Of a DNA stretch of 55,878 bases, positions 1-7,418 are shown piece by piece. Numbering within the stretch: the first letter of the stretch is position 1; every line of letters begins with the position of its first letter. The notes beneath the pieces were generated by a model, which made no database searches, had not been told where the DNA came from, and was given only the letters and a program-made list of their open reading frames with translations. Source of the stretch: Streptomyces spongiae (lineage in GTDB: Bacteria; Actinomycetota; Actinomycetes; Streptomycetales; Streptomycetaceae); contig NZ_VJZC01000013.1 in assembly GCF_009377185.1 (NCBI RefSeq), positions 1 to 55,878 on the forward strand. The letters run 5' to 3'. The translations under genes were made by a program, and so were the position numbers.

Positions 1-1529
1 GTGTAGAGCAGGAAGGTGGCGCCGTCGGGCAGAGGGGCGTGGGTGGTCGGGCGCTCGGCGGTGGGGCGCAGCCCCAGGAGCATGGCGTGCGCTCCGGTGA
101 GGTGGGTGGCGGTGCCGTCGGCGGTGATGAGCAGGGGCGGGGGATGACCGGCGACGGACCAGGATGCCTGCCAGGCCCCGTCGGCGGTCTGGCGCAGGCG
201 GGTGAGGATCGCGGTGGCGGAGTCGGCGAGGGTCAGACGGGCCTGGGCGGTGTCCAGGCGGCGGAGGATCTGGCCGGGTGTTTCGTCGGGGCGGTCGACG
301 GCCAGGGCACGCAGCATGTTGCGCAGTTCGCTCATGCGGGAGGCGGCCTGGATGTCGTGCCCGGTGACGTCTCCGATGACCATGGCGAGGTCGCCGTCCT
401 CCAGGAGGAACGCGTCGTACCAGTCGCCGCCGACTTCCGCGGCGTGCTGCGCGGGCTGGTAGTGGGCGGCCAGTTCGATGCCCGTGACGTCGGGCAGGTC
501 GGTGAGCAGAGCGCGCTGCATCGTGGCGGCGATGTCGGCCTGGGCGGCGTGCAGGCTGGTCTTGTCCAGGCCCAGGCTGATGCGGCGGGCCACCTCCTCC
601 GCCAGGACCCGGTCGGCTTCGTTGAAGGGAGGGCTGGCCGGCGCGCGGGTCAGCGTCAGCGCCCCGAAGGTGGTGGTGCGCAGCCGCAGCGGAACGACCA
701 GAGCTTCGTGGGCTTCCACCACCGCCAACAGGTCCGCTTCCTCGTGCGCCGCGGACGCAAGGTCCGTCAGGTGCTGCGTAGCGCCTCCTTGCAGTACGTG
801 GGTGATGGCCGCGTGGTGGGCGGGGTGCTCCGGCAGCGACTCGTCGGACCGGCCGGCCGGTAGGACGTCGGGCGTGTGGTGGGCACCGGCCGCGCGGCGA
901 TGACCACGCCCCTCGGCCAGGTCGATCAGGGCGGTGTCCGCGAGGCGGGGCACCAGCTGGCGCACCAGACGGTGGAGGGCTTCGTCCGTGTCCAGGGTGC
1001 TGGTCATGGCCAGCGTCAGCTCACCGAGCCAGGTGATCTCCGCCAGATCGTATTCGGCCTGCTCCCGCATCGTCTCGCTGTGCGCGTACCGCTCGGCGCG
1101 GCGCCCCTCCCGCTCTCGCTGGTCGGTCGCGTCGTGGAACACGACCACCACGCCCTCGCCGTGTCCCATCGACGCCGGCAGCGGCGCGGCCGTCCACCAC
1201 ACCTGAAGCGGTGTGCCGTCGGCGCGCACCAGTACGGCGCGGTCGCCGCTGGTCCGCCTGCCCAGCGCGACGTCCTGGAGGATCGGCCGCTGGACGGGCG
1301 CGGCGGCGGTCTCCGTGTCCAGGGAGTGCAGGGCGCGGTGGGCATCGACCCCGATCAGGGTGCCCGGTTCGTAGCCCAGCAGCTGCTCCGCCCAGGGGTT
1401 GCAGGCGATCACCGTGCCCTGGTCGTCCACGGCGTACATGCCGGCGCCCGCGGCGGCGAACAACGCGGACGTCAGCGCCTCGCCCGTGCCGACGCCGGTG
1501 ACGTCATGCTTTCCCGAACCGCTCTCCAC
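1..1529 (-). CDS. PAS-GAF-SpoIIE (PP2C-type) serine phosphatase, 3' end outside window
   Basis: The frame enters from the window edge and reads leftward, so the C-terminus is missing; about 509 residues are visible. A PAS-like sensor (about 15-140, with the run MYAVDDQGTVIACNPWAEQLLGY) is followed by a GAF-like region (about 165-300) and a PP2C/SpoIIE catalytic domain that begins with MQRALL and contains GGDWYDA near residue 365 and GDVTGHD, the metal-binding aspartates of RsbU/SpoIIE phosphatases. Such proteins dephosphorylate STAS-type anti-sigma-factor antagonists. I chose the GTG at 1529 because no start lies between it and the in-frame stop upstream; its ribosome site is weak. It lies 54 bp behind the STAS gene, which is a plausible substrate and operon partner. 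Confidence 0.9.
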   Translation of the reverse strand, partial: MESGSGKHDVTGVGTGEALTSALFAAAGAGMYAVDDQGTVIACNPWAEQLLGYEPGTLIGVDAHRALHSLDTETAAAPVQRPILQDVALGRRTSGDRAVLVRADGTPLQVWWTAAPLPASMGHGEGVVVVFHDATDQREREGRRAERYAHSETMREQAEYDLAEITWLGELTLAMTSTLDTDEALHRLVRQLVPRLADTALIDLAEGRGHRRAAGAHHTPDVLPAGRSDESLPEHPAHHAAITHVLQGGATQHLTDLASAAHEEADLLAVVEAHEALVVPLRLRTTTFGALTLTRAPASPPFNEADRVLAEEVARRISLGLDKTSLHAAQADIAATMQRALLTDLPDVTGIELAAHYQPAQHAAEVGGDWYDAFLLEDGDLAMVIGDVTGHDIQAASRMSELRNMLRALAVDRPDETPGQILRRLDTAQARLTLADSATAILTRLRQTADGAWQASWSVAGHPPPLLITADGTATHLTGAHAMLLGLRPTAERPTTHAPLPDGATFLLY

Positions 1530-1583
1530 CCGACGTATTCTGCCCGCCGCCTCGGCTGTCTCCGCAAGGCTTCCTGGGGGGCG

Positions 1584-1937
1584 TCACGGCCACGGGGCCT
1601 CACAGGCAGCCGTGGCGTACGGGAAGATCTCGATGGCGGTGTCCAGGCCCGTCAGCTCCAGCAGGCGGCGTACCTGCTCGCCCGGTGCCGCCAGACGCAG
1701 CGTGCCCCCCGTGGCTCCGGTCCGCCGCAGCCCGTACACCAGTACGCCCAGCGCGGACGAGTCCATGAAGTACACCTGCTCCAGGTCCAGCACGATGCGT
1801 GCCCGGCCCTCGACGATCAGCGTGTCCACGGCGTCGCGCAGCACCGGGGCCAGGAACAGGTCCACCTCGCCGGTGAGGACCACCACCGCCCACACCCCAC
1901 AGTCCTCGGAGCGTCGCACGCCGGACACCGGAACCAT
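1584..1937 (-). CDS. STAS-domain anti-sigma factor antagonist (RsbV/BldG-like)
   Basis: This 117-residue protein is a single STAS domain. It has the LTGEVDLFLAP strand and the phospho-acceptor loop MDSSALGV at residues 58-65; Ser60 is the likely phosphorylated residue by analogy with SpoIIAA. Members bind an anti-sigma kinase when dephosphorylated and so free an alternative sigma factor. A purine-rich stretch about 7 bases upstream supports the ATG at 1937. The next gene downstream encodes a SpoIIE-type phosphatase, so the two form a partner-switching pair. The matching anti-sigma kinase and sigma factor are not in this window. Confidence 0.92.
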   Translation of the reverse strand: MVPVSGVRRSEDCGVWAVVVLTGEVDLFLAPVLRDAVDTLIVEGRARIVLDLEQVYFMDSSALGVLVYGLRRTGATGGTLRLAAPGEQVRRLLELTGLDTAIEIFPYATAACEAPWP

Positions 1938-2048
1938 GGAGGTTCCCCCTCACTGTGGAATCTCCTCATCATCGCACTAGTCGATCGCCGCCCCGCGTCG
2001 GCATACGGTGGTCGCGGCCGTCCGATCGGCTCGCTGTCGAACGGCGGG

Positions 2049-2375
2049 TCAGCGGCCGAGCGCCTGTTGCAGTTGCCGCTTGTTCATGGAGGAGCGGCCC
2101 TCGATGTTGCGCTTCTTCGCCTCCTCGTACAGCTGGTCCCTGGTGGGCCCAGCGGCACCCCGGTGGGAGCGTTCGCCGCCGCGCTGGGAGGCGGACTTGG
2201 GATCGCGCGTCGAGGTCCGGCTCGATGTGCGGGATTCACCGGCGCGGGCCCGCTCCTTGTTCACCGTGCGCGCGGCGATCTCCTTCGCCCGGCCGGCGGA
2301 CTCGCCCCGCTGCTGGGCGCTCTCCTTGATGTGCTCGTACTGCCGCTCGCGCTTCCGGCTCGATCCTGCGGGCAT
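2049..2375 (-). CDS. Small basic conserved streptomycete protein (often annotated plasmid stabilization protein)
   Basis: This is a 108-residue, strongly charged, Lys/Arg/Glu-rich protein. The N-terminal half (MPAGSSRKRERQYEHIKES, then KEIAARTVNKERARAGE) matches a family I recognise as widespread in Streptomyces and usually labelled plasmid stabilization protein without functional proof. The C-terminal about 35 residues (TRDQLYEEAKKRNIEGRSSM, then NKRQLQQAL) look like a small SAP/Rho-N helix-extended-loop-helix fold that often binds nucleic acid. GAGGAG seven bases before the ATG supports the start. A chromosomal nucleic-acid-associated role is inference only. Confidence 0.75.
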   Translation of the reverse strand: MPAGSSRKRERQYEHIKESAQQRGESAGRAKEIAARTVNKERARAGESRTSSRTSTRDPKSASQRGGERSHRGAAGPTRDQLYEEAKKRNIEGRSSMNKRQLQQALGR

Positions 2376-2470
2376 GGCGGAACTCCTCTCTCCAGGACCC
2401 CCGCGAGTACCCTGCCCTCCACGACCGAACCGCTCCGCCAGTGCCCGGCCCGCCGTCGAAAGGAGTTCGG

Positions 2471-2962
2471 ATGTCTGCTCCCGGTGACGTCCTCGAACCC
2501 GTCCTCATCGACACGATCGAGCGGTACTTCACCCTGCTGCAGGCCCATGTCCCGGCGGAGGAGATGCTCACCGGCATCCTCACCGAGGACTTCGGGACGG
2601 GATTCGAGGGCGGGTACGTGTGGCAGGGGGAGGCAGGGCTGCGCGACTTCCTGCGGGAACGCTCGGTCTTCTTCGACGAGTCCCACGAGGTCCTGCAGAT
2701 CCTCGACATCCGTCAGGAGGCGCCCGGATCCATCACCGCCAGGACCCGGTTGCGCTTCTTCCTCCGTGGGCGTGAGGCCGGGGCCGCCCGGAGCGAGGAG
2801 TACGCCGGAGAAGCGTTCCACCGCTGGCGTCTGCGCCGGCGCCCGCGGGACGGGCGCTGGTGTGTGGCGGCGCAGATCGTCGAAGGGTTCGCCGCGCTCA
2901 ACACCCCGGCACGTCGGCTCTTCGCCGCTCCCGCCAAGGGCATGCGGGCAGAGAGCACATGA
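2471..2962 (+). CDS. SnoaL-like / NTF2-fold protein
   Basis: The 163-residue product has the pattern of an NTF2/SnoaL-like cone fold: an N-terminal helix (LIDTIERYFTLLQA), the FGTGFEGGYVWQGEAGLRDF segment, and long amphipathic strands ending WCVAAQIVEGFAALNTP. The family includes small cyclases, isomerases and many ligand-binding proteins; nothing fixes a substrate here. I placed the start at the ATG at 2471 because AAAGGAG lies directly upstream; a longer frame from 2441 has no such site. It is transcribed towards the convergent NCS1 permease, 60 bp away. Confidence 0.7.
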   Translation: MSAPGDVLEPVLIDTIERYFTLLQAHVPAEEMLTGILTEDFGTGFEGGYVWQGEAGLRDFLRERSVFFDESHEVLQILDIRQEAPGSITARTRLRFFLRGREAGAARSEEYAGEAFHRWRLRRRPRDGRWCVAAQIVEGFAALNTPARRLFAAPAKGMRAEST

Positions 2963-2970
2963 CGAGGGGT

Positions 2971-2997
2971 GGCCGGGTGGCGGGCGCCCGCCCGGCC
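2971..2997. terminator. GC-rich inverted repeat between convergent genes
   Basis: The short gap between the SnoaL-like gene and the convergent permease gene holds the palindrome GGCGGGCGCCCGCC flanked by GGCCG and CGGCC, giving a stem of about 12 pairs with a 3-nt bulge. There is no U-tract, as is common for streptomycete terminators. Its place between two converging genes suggests a two-way terminator. Confidence 0.4.
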
Positions 2998-3022
2998 GTG
3001 CGCCTGTCACCCGGTCGTGGCT

Positions 3023-4681
3023 TCAGACGGCTGTCGGCTGCGCGGGCAGTACGTGGTCGCCGACGCTGTCCGTGCTCAGGCACAGGGAGCAGACATACGC
3101 GTCGTGGGTCCGGCAGGCGGCCAGGTCGGGGCGCTCGTAGGGCTGGCGGCAGACGTGGCAGTCGTACGTCGTCGCGCTCGGGTTGCCCTCCGTGTCGAGG
3201 AGCGGCTCGTCGATGCCGTCGTCGGTGCGGCGCAGGTAGTACTTGCCCTTGGTGACGATCGCCATCAGCGGGGTGAGGACGAAGGCGATGACGGCGGCGG
3301 CGACGGGGGAGTACGGCTGCAGGGTGTCGCCCAGGGCGTGGAAGTACATGGCGATGGACAGGCCGGAGGCGGCGACGAAGGCGACGACGCCGACCGGGTT
3401 GACGGCGTGGAGCATGCCCCGGCGGAACTCCGGCTGGAGCGGGGAGAGTTTCAGCAGGTACTTGTTGACGCCGATGTCGGTGGCGACGGTGACGACCCAG
3501 GCGATGGCGCAGTTGGAGTAGAAGCCGAGGATGCTGTTGAGGAAGCTGAACATGTCGGCTTCCATCAGGGCCAGCGCGAAGGCCAGGTTGACCAGGACGA
3601 AGATCATGCGGCCGGGGTAGTGCTTGGTGACGCGGGTGAAGGAGTTGGTCCACGCCAGCGAGCCGGAGTACGCGTTCGTGACGTTGATCTTGATCTGGCT
3701 GATCACGACGAGCGCCACGGCCAGCGGGACGACCATCCAGGACGGCATCATCGCGTCGAAGGCACCACGGAACTGCTGGATCGGCTCGGGCGCCGCCGTC
3801 GGGCCGACCTTGGCCAGGATGTACACGGCGAGGAAGACACCGATGGCCTGCTTGAGCGCGCCGAGTACGACCCAGCCGGGGCCGGCCATGACCACGGCCG
3901 TCCACCAAGTGCGCTTGTTGGCCTCGGTCTTGGGCGGCATGAAGCGCAAGTAGTCGATCTGCTCACCGATCTGCGCGATGAGGGAGAGGCAGACACCGGC
4001 GCCGAGGAGTACGGAGGCGGTGTTGACGCCGCCTTCGCCGTCGGTGCCCGCGTAGGAGAGGAAGCGGTCGACCGTGCCGGGGTCGGTGGCGACGAGGTAG
4101 ACGAGCGGGGCGACCATCAGGACCAGCCAGATCGGCGTCGTCCACACCTGGAGCTTGCTGAGCGCCTTCATGCCGTAGATCACCAGCGGGATCACCATCA
4201 GGGTGGAGACCAGATAGCCCAGCCACAGCGGCAGCCCGAGGCCCAGCTTGAGGCCCTGGGCCATGATCGAGCCTTCGAGGGCGAAGAAGATGAAGGTGAA
4301 GCTGGCGAAGATGACGCTGGTCAACACCGAGCCGTAGTAGCCGAAGCCGGAACCGCGGGTGATCAGGTCCAGGTCGATGTTGTAGCGGGCGCCGTAGTAG
4401 GCGAGCGGGAAGCCGGTGACGAAGATGACGACGGCGGCGACGGCGATCGCCACGAGCGCGTTGCCGGTGCCGTGGGCCAGGCCGATGCCGGCGCCGATGG
4501 AGAAGTCGGCCATGTAGGCGATGCCGCCGAGCGCGGTCGTCGCCACGACCATCGGGGTCCAGCGGCGGTAACTGCGGGGCGCGAAGCGGAGGGTGTAGTC
4601 CTCCAGCGTCTCCTTGGTCGCCTGGCTCGTCGTCGTGGCGTTCGGTGGTGTGGCTGTCAGAGGTGACTCTGTACTACTCAT
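3023..4681 (-). CDS. NCS1-family nucleobase/cation symporter with C-terminal zinc-finger tail
   Basis: The 552-residue product is a polytopic membrane protein of the purine/cytosine permease (NCS1) family, with about 12 hydrophobic segments and the typical N-terminal run LRFAPRSYRRWTPMVVATTA. Substrates of the family are purines, pyrimidines, allantoin, hydantoins or thiamine; the exact one cannot be read here. Unusually, the last about 60 residues form a hydrophilic tail with C-x2-C, an isolated C, and a second C-x2-C (YDCHVCRQPY, AACRTHDAYVC, SLC), which looks like a zinc-binding module. The ATG at 4681 follows GAAGGG at good spacing; a GTG 87 bp further upstream would add a non-conserved Pro/His-rich leader. 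A decayed GntR regulator lies immediately upstream. Confidence 0.88.
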   Translation of the reverse strand: MSSTESPLTATPPNATTTSQATKETLEDYTLRFAPRSYRRWTPMVVATTALGGIAYMADFSIGAGIGLAHGTGNALVAIAVAAVVIFVTGFPLAYYGARYNIDLDLITRGSGFGYYGSVLTSVIFASFTFIFFALEGSIMAQGLKLGLGLPLWLGYLVSTLMVIPLVIYGMKALSKLQVWTTPIWLVLMVAPLVYLVATDPGTVDRFLSYAGTDGEGGVNTASVLLGAGVCLSLIAQIGEQIDYLRFMPPKTEANKRTWWTAVVMAGPGWVVLGALKQAIGVFLAVYILAKVGPTAAPEPIQQFRGAFDAMMPSWMVVPLAVALVVISQIKINVTNAYSGSLAWTNSFTRVTKHYPGRMIFVLVNLAFALALMEADMFSFLNSILGFYSNCAIAWVVTVATDIGVNKYLLKLSPLQPEFRRGMLHAVNPVGVVAFVAASGLSIAMYFHALGDTLQPYSPVAAAVIAFVLTPLMAIVTKGKYYLRRTDDGIDEPLLDTEGNPSATTYDCHVCRQPYERPDLAACRTHDAYVCSLCLSTDSVGDHVLPAQPTAV

Positions 4682-4821
4682 GGCCAGCCCTTCGGGGGAC
4701 GGTGGTGCTGCGTGGGGGTCTGGGTTTCCGTCGTGCAGGGGGTCGTGGTGCGGTGAGCGGTGGGACACTCCGGTTGGCGTCGTCGCCGGCCGGGAGTCGG
4801 GGCCGGGGCGTTAACTCCCCC

Positions 4822-4856
4822 GGGGATTACGGGGATTACGGGGATTACGGGGATTC
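4822..4856. repeat. Tandem 9-bp repeat GGGGATTAC
   Basis: Three exact copies of GGGGATTAC (4822-4848) are followed by a partial fourth (GGGGATTC, 4849-4856). The array sits between the permease start and the broken GntR gene and runs into the stop codon region of that pseudogene. It probably arose by replication slippage. No function can be assigned. Confidence 0.85.
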
Positions 4857-5384
4857 AGAGGCGGTCGGCGTGCAGGGCCATCTGCGTCATGGCCCGCTGG
4901 GGCGCGTTCCAGCACCACGGCCATCGAGTCGCCGACATGGGCGTGCAGGCCCGGTAGCTCTCGTCGAGCCGTCCGTCACGGACGAACTCCATGATCTCGA
5001 TGTGTCAGCGCGGGATTGCCGGAGGCGCGGGAGAGTTCGGCGTGGAAGCGCTCGTCCTGGACGACGAAGCGCGGGTCCGGCGTCGGAGGCTGCTCACGCA
5101 TCGCGTACCAGCGGTCCAGTTCGGCGGTGAGGACCGCCGTGTCGTGCCGGACGGAGGAGTCCTCGATCGCGCGGGCGACGCCACGCAGTTCCAGGGTGAC
5201 CCGAACCTCGCCGCATCTCGCCCAGCCGCTCGCGCGAGCCGAACTCGCCGCCGAGGACGGCCACGCGCAGCTTCGCGTAGACCTCCTCACGCAGTGGGGG
5301 CGCCGGGGGCGGGGCCGGATCCAGCACGGGACGCGGCACCGGATCCAGGATCGCATCCGGCTGCGTATACAGCGTTGCATCCAT
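4855..5384 (-). pseudogene. Decayed GntR/FadR-type (FCD) transcriptional regulator
   Basis: Pieces of one GntR protein appear in order but in different frames. From the ATG at 5384 one frame gives the N-terminus up to LREEVYAKLRVAVLGGEF and RERLGE, where the winged helix should begin. The recognition helices are missing. A second frame then gives the FCD helices (IEDSSVRHDTAVLTAELDRW and RFVVQDERFHAELSRASGNP), a third gives IEIMEFVRDGRLDESYRA, and a fourth gives the tail QRAMTQMALHADRL and the stop at 4855. At least three frameshifts and an internal deletion removing the DNA-binding domain are needed, so no functional regulator can be made. It probably once controlled the permease gene downstream. 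Confidence 0.85.
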
Positions 5385-5560
5385 GATCGAACACGCTAGA
5401 AACCGCTTGTTTCCCGGGAAGCCGTCGCACGGTGAACGGCTCGTTTCCGGGAACTCACCGCGCCCCGCTCCCCAGTGCCTCGGCTTGGAGGGCGCGCGGT
5501 CGCCGCTGCGCGACACGGCTCAGGTCCTAGGTCCAACGCCTGATCGGCAAGGTGTCGCTC

Positions 5561-5594
5561 TTACTGTTAACGTGCAGCTGCATATCATTCGCAA
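5561..5594 (+). promoter_or_regulatory. Probable promoter and metalloregulator-like site for superoxide dismutase
   Basis: TTACTG (5561-5566) and TATCAT (5583-5588) form a sigma-70-like pair with a 16-bp spacer ahead of the dismutase gene. The -10 lies within an imperfect inverted sequence, TGCATATCATTCGCAA (5579-5594). In Streptomyces the iron superoxide dismutase gene is repressed by the nickel sensor Nur; that this sequence is a Nur site is inference only. The 230-bp gap before the gene also holds two copies of GTTTCC(C)GGGAA (about 5409-5420 and 5441-5451) of unknown role. Confidence 0.45.
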
Positions 5595-5614
5595 TAACGC
5601 GGAGGACGTTGGAC

Positions 5615-6256
5615 ATGGCGATTTACACGCTCCCGGAGCTCCCCTACGACTACTCGGCCCTCGCGCCCGTGATCAGCCCCGAGATCATCGAGCTGCACCA
5701 CGACAAGCACCACGCGGCGTACGTCAAAGGCGCGAACGACACCCTGGAGCAGCTCGCCGAGGCGCGGGACAAGGAGACGTGGGGTTCGATCAACGGCCTG
5801 GAGAAGAATCTGGCCTTCCACCTCTCCGGTCACATCCTGCACTCCATCTACTGGCACAACATGACCGGCGAGGGCGGCGGCGAGCCGCTGGACAAGGACG
5901 GTGTGGGTGAGCTGGCCGACGCGATCGCCGAGTCCTTCGGCTCGTTCGCGGGCTTCAAGGCCCAGCTGACCAAGGCGTCGGCCACGACCCAGGGTTCGGG
6001 CTGGGGTGTGCTGGCGTACGAGCCGCTCAGTGGCCGCCTGATCGTCGAGCAGGTCTACGACCACCAGGGCAACGTCGGCCAGGGCTCGACCCCGATCCTC
6101 GTCTTCGACGCCTGGGAGCACGCCTTCTACCTGCAGTACAAGAACCAGAAGGTCGACTTCATCGAGGCCATGTGGCAGGTCGTCAACTGGCAGGACGTGG
6201 CCAGGCGCTTCGCCGCCGCCAAGGAGCGCGGCGACAGCCTGCTGCTCGCGCCGTGA
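5615..6256 (+). CDS. sodF: Iron/manganese-type superoxide dismutase
   Basis: The 213-residue protein converts superoxide to oxygen and hydrogen peroxide in the cytoplasm. The family signatures are clear: [12 protein letters not shown] near the N-terminus (first metal histidine), [12 protein letters not shown] (second histidine), and [11 protein letters not shown] (metal Asp and His) near the C-terminus. Length is normal for the bacterial Fe/Mn family. The start at 5615 follows GGAGGA; an in-frame ATG at 5552 would add a non-conserved leader. It is monocistronic, with a strong terminator 72 bp after the stop. The sodF symbol follows streptomycete usage for the iron enzyme; the metal cannot be proved from sequence. 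Confidence 0.93.
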   Translation: MAIYTLPELPYDYSALAPVISPEIIELHHDKHHAAYVKGANDTLEQLAEARDKETWGSINGLEKNLAFHLSGHILHSIYWHNMTGEGGGEPLDKDGVGELADAIAESFGSFAGFKAQLTKASATTQGSGWGVLAYEPLSGRLIVEQVYDHQGNVGQGSTPILVFDAWEHAFYLQYKNQKVDFIEAMWQVVNWQDVARRFAAAKERGDSLLLAP

Positions 6257-6328
6257 CGCCGTAACACCCCGCAGATGTCCTGCTCGTGATCGTCTTCTCA
6301 ACCTTCACGGGGCAGGCGGCACAAGGAT

Positions 6329-6361
6329 GGGCTCCCCCAAGGACGTGACTTGTGGGAGCCC
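6329..6361. terminator. Intrinsic terminator after superoxide dismutase
   Basis: GGGCTCCC (6329-6336) and GGGAGCCC (6354-6361) form a perfect 8-bp stem with a 17-nt loop, followed by TTCTGTTT on the + strand. It ends the dismutase transcript and could also serve the small minus-strand gene that ends at 6389. Confidence 0.75.
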
Positions 6362-6388
6362 TTCTGTTTGGCCGCAGTCTCAACGGTC

Positions 6389-6559
6389 TCACTGAGGACG
6401 GTTCTCCTGCCGGCCCCCGTCGTTCCCGTTCAGCGCTTGCGTTGCCTGGTGCTGCGTCTCTTCGGCCACCACGCGGGCTTCCGCCACGACGTCACCGCGT
6501 TCACGCACCAGGCTCTCGTAGATCGGCAGTTCGTCGTTGCGGGTCGAGTTCGGTGTCAC
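6389..6559 (-). CDS. Hypothetical 56-residue hydrophilic protein
   Basis: This short frame starts with GTG at 6559, preceded by AGAAGGA about 8 bases upstream, and ends TGA at 6389. The product begins MTPNSTRNDELPIYESLVRE and continues with an Ala/Glu/Gln-rich helical stretch and a Gly/Asn tail. It has no hydrophobic segment or cysteine. Codon choice favours G/C at third positions, as in its neighbours, and the ribosome site is good, so I consider it real. No family is recognised. It lies 89 bp downstream of the small membrane protein gene on the same strand and may be co-transcribed with it. Confidence 0.55.
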   Translation of the reverse strand: MTPNSTRNDELPIYESLVRERGDVVAEARVVAEETQHQATQALNGNDGGRQENRPQ

Positions 6560-6648
6560 AGGGCTGGTCCTTCTGGGTGTCGTTCTTAGCCGGCCGATCG
6601 GACGCGAAATCCATCCTTGGTGACCTCAAGGATAATCGTGATTCTCCT

Positions 6649-7017
6649 TCATGCCCGACTGAGCCGTGCGGCGATCCCATGACCGATGGCCAGGTAAATC
6701 AGGGCAGGCAGGCCGTAATTGAGGAGAACTCGAATGCCGTCTGTGTCCATGGTGAAAATATCCTGTGACCACCAGGCCAGCCAGTCGGCCGTGCCGTGCA
6801 CGAACTCGACGAAGACATTGGCCTCGTTGGCTCCGAGCAGGTGGAGCAGGATCCACAGCCCCAGGAACCCGGCGGCGATGTCGGCGATCGTGCTGATGGT
6901 CAGGGCCGTCCGTCGGGTAGTGGCCTGGTTCCGCTCGCGGCGGTGCGGGTAGCCCTGCGGGTGGCCCGGGGGCTGGTCGTAGGCGTGCTGTCCGGGAATC
7001 GGGTCGGTATTGCTCAC
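6649..7017 (-). CDS. Small integral membrane protein of unknown function
   Basis: The 122-residue product has a polar Pro/Gln/His-rich N-terminus (about 35 residues), a first hydrophobic helix (TISTIADIAAGFLGLWILLH), a short loop with a Trp-rich amphipathic segment (ADWLAWWSQDIFTMDTDG), and a second helix (LLNYGLPALIYLAIGHGIAA). It resembles conserved small actinobacterial membrane proteins with two or three helices and no assigned role. The start is a GTG at 7017. It is divergent from the glycosyltransferase operon. Confidence 0.65.
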   Translation of the reverse strand: MSNTDPIPGQHAYDQPPGHPQGYPHRRERNQATTRRTALTISTIADIAAGFLGLWILLHLLGANEANVFVEFVHGTADWLAWWSQDIFTMDTDGIRVLLNYGLPALIYLAIGHGIAARLSRA

Positions 7018-7418
7018 TGGAATCCAATCTGACGCATCGCTTTGCGGGCCGGCGTATGGCGCGGCCTCCCGGGTTGCCCGCTCCGGGAGAGGGGCGGACG
7101 GCCGCCTCGCCCATGGTCGTCACATGAGCCCGTGTAATTCAGCGCCCTGCAATGCCGCCGCGTTACAGGAGTGCGGAAGGTCCACAAACTGGGCACGAAT
7201 TCCGCGAGTTGCCCAAATCTGTGAGAGTGGGATCTCTTTTCATCGGCGGCCTGGGCGGTGGTGACGGCATCGCGGGTATCCGATTCCTTTTCTGACTCCC
7301 CGTCAGTTCCCTGCTTCCTCCCCCGGTCCGCACAGGGGAAGCGGCAACAGTGGTGCGGCAGCCCGCGATCAGGGCTCAAGGAACCGCTGTCCGCCGTCCC
7401 CTCATGCCCAAGGAAGCC
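7018..7418. other. Intergenic region before the glycosyltransferase operon
   Basis: This 400-bp stretch separates the divergent small membrane protein gene from the GT2 gene and should hold both promoters. It is less G+C-rich than its surroundings between about 7130 and 7300. I see no confident -35/-10 pair, no strong hairpin and no convincing short gene. A GGGTAT at about 7275 resembles the -10 of SigB-type promoters, but no matching -35 is present at the right distance. Confidence 0.5.

Noticed and set aside
876..4666. Long + strand frames (754 and 565 codons) opposite the phosphatase/STAS genes and the NCS1 permease
   Set aside because: Low-complexity Arg/Gly/Asp-rich antisense shadows; the minus-strand frames show real domains.
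7263..7290. SigB-type promoter (GGGTAT) for the glycosyltransferase operon
   Set aside because: No matching -35 element at the required 14-16 bp spacing.
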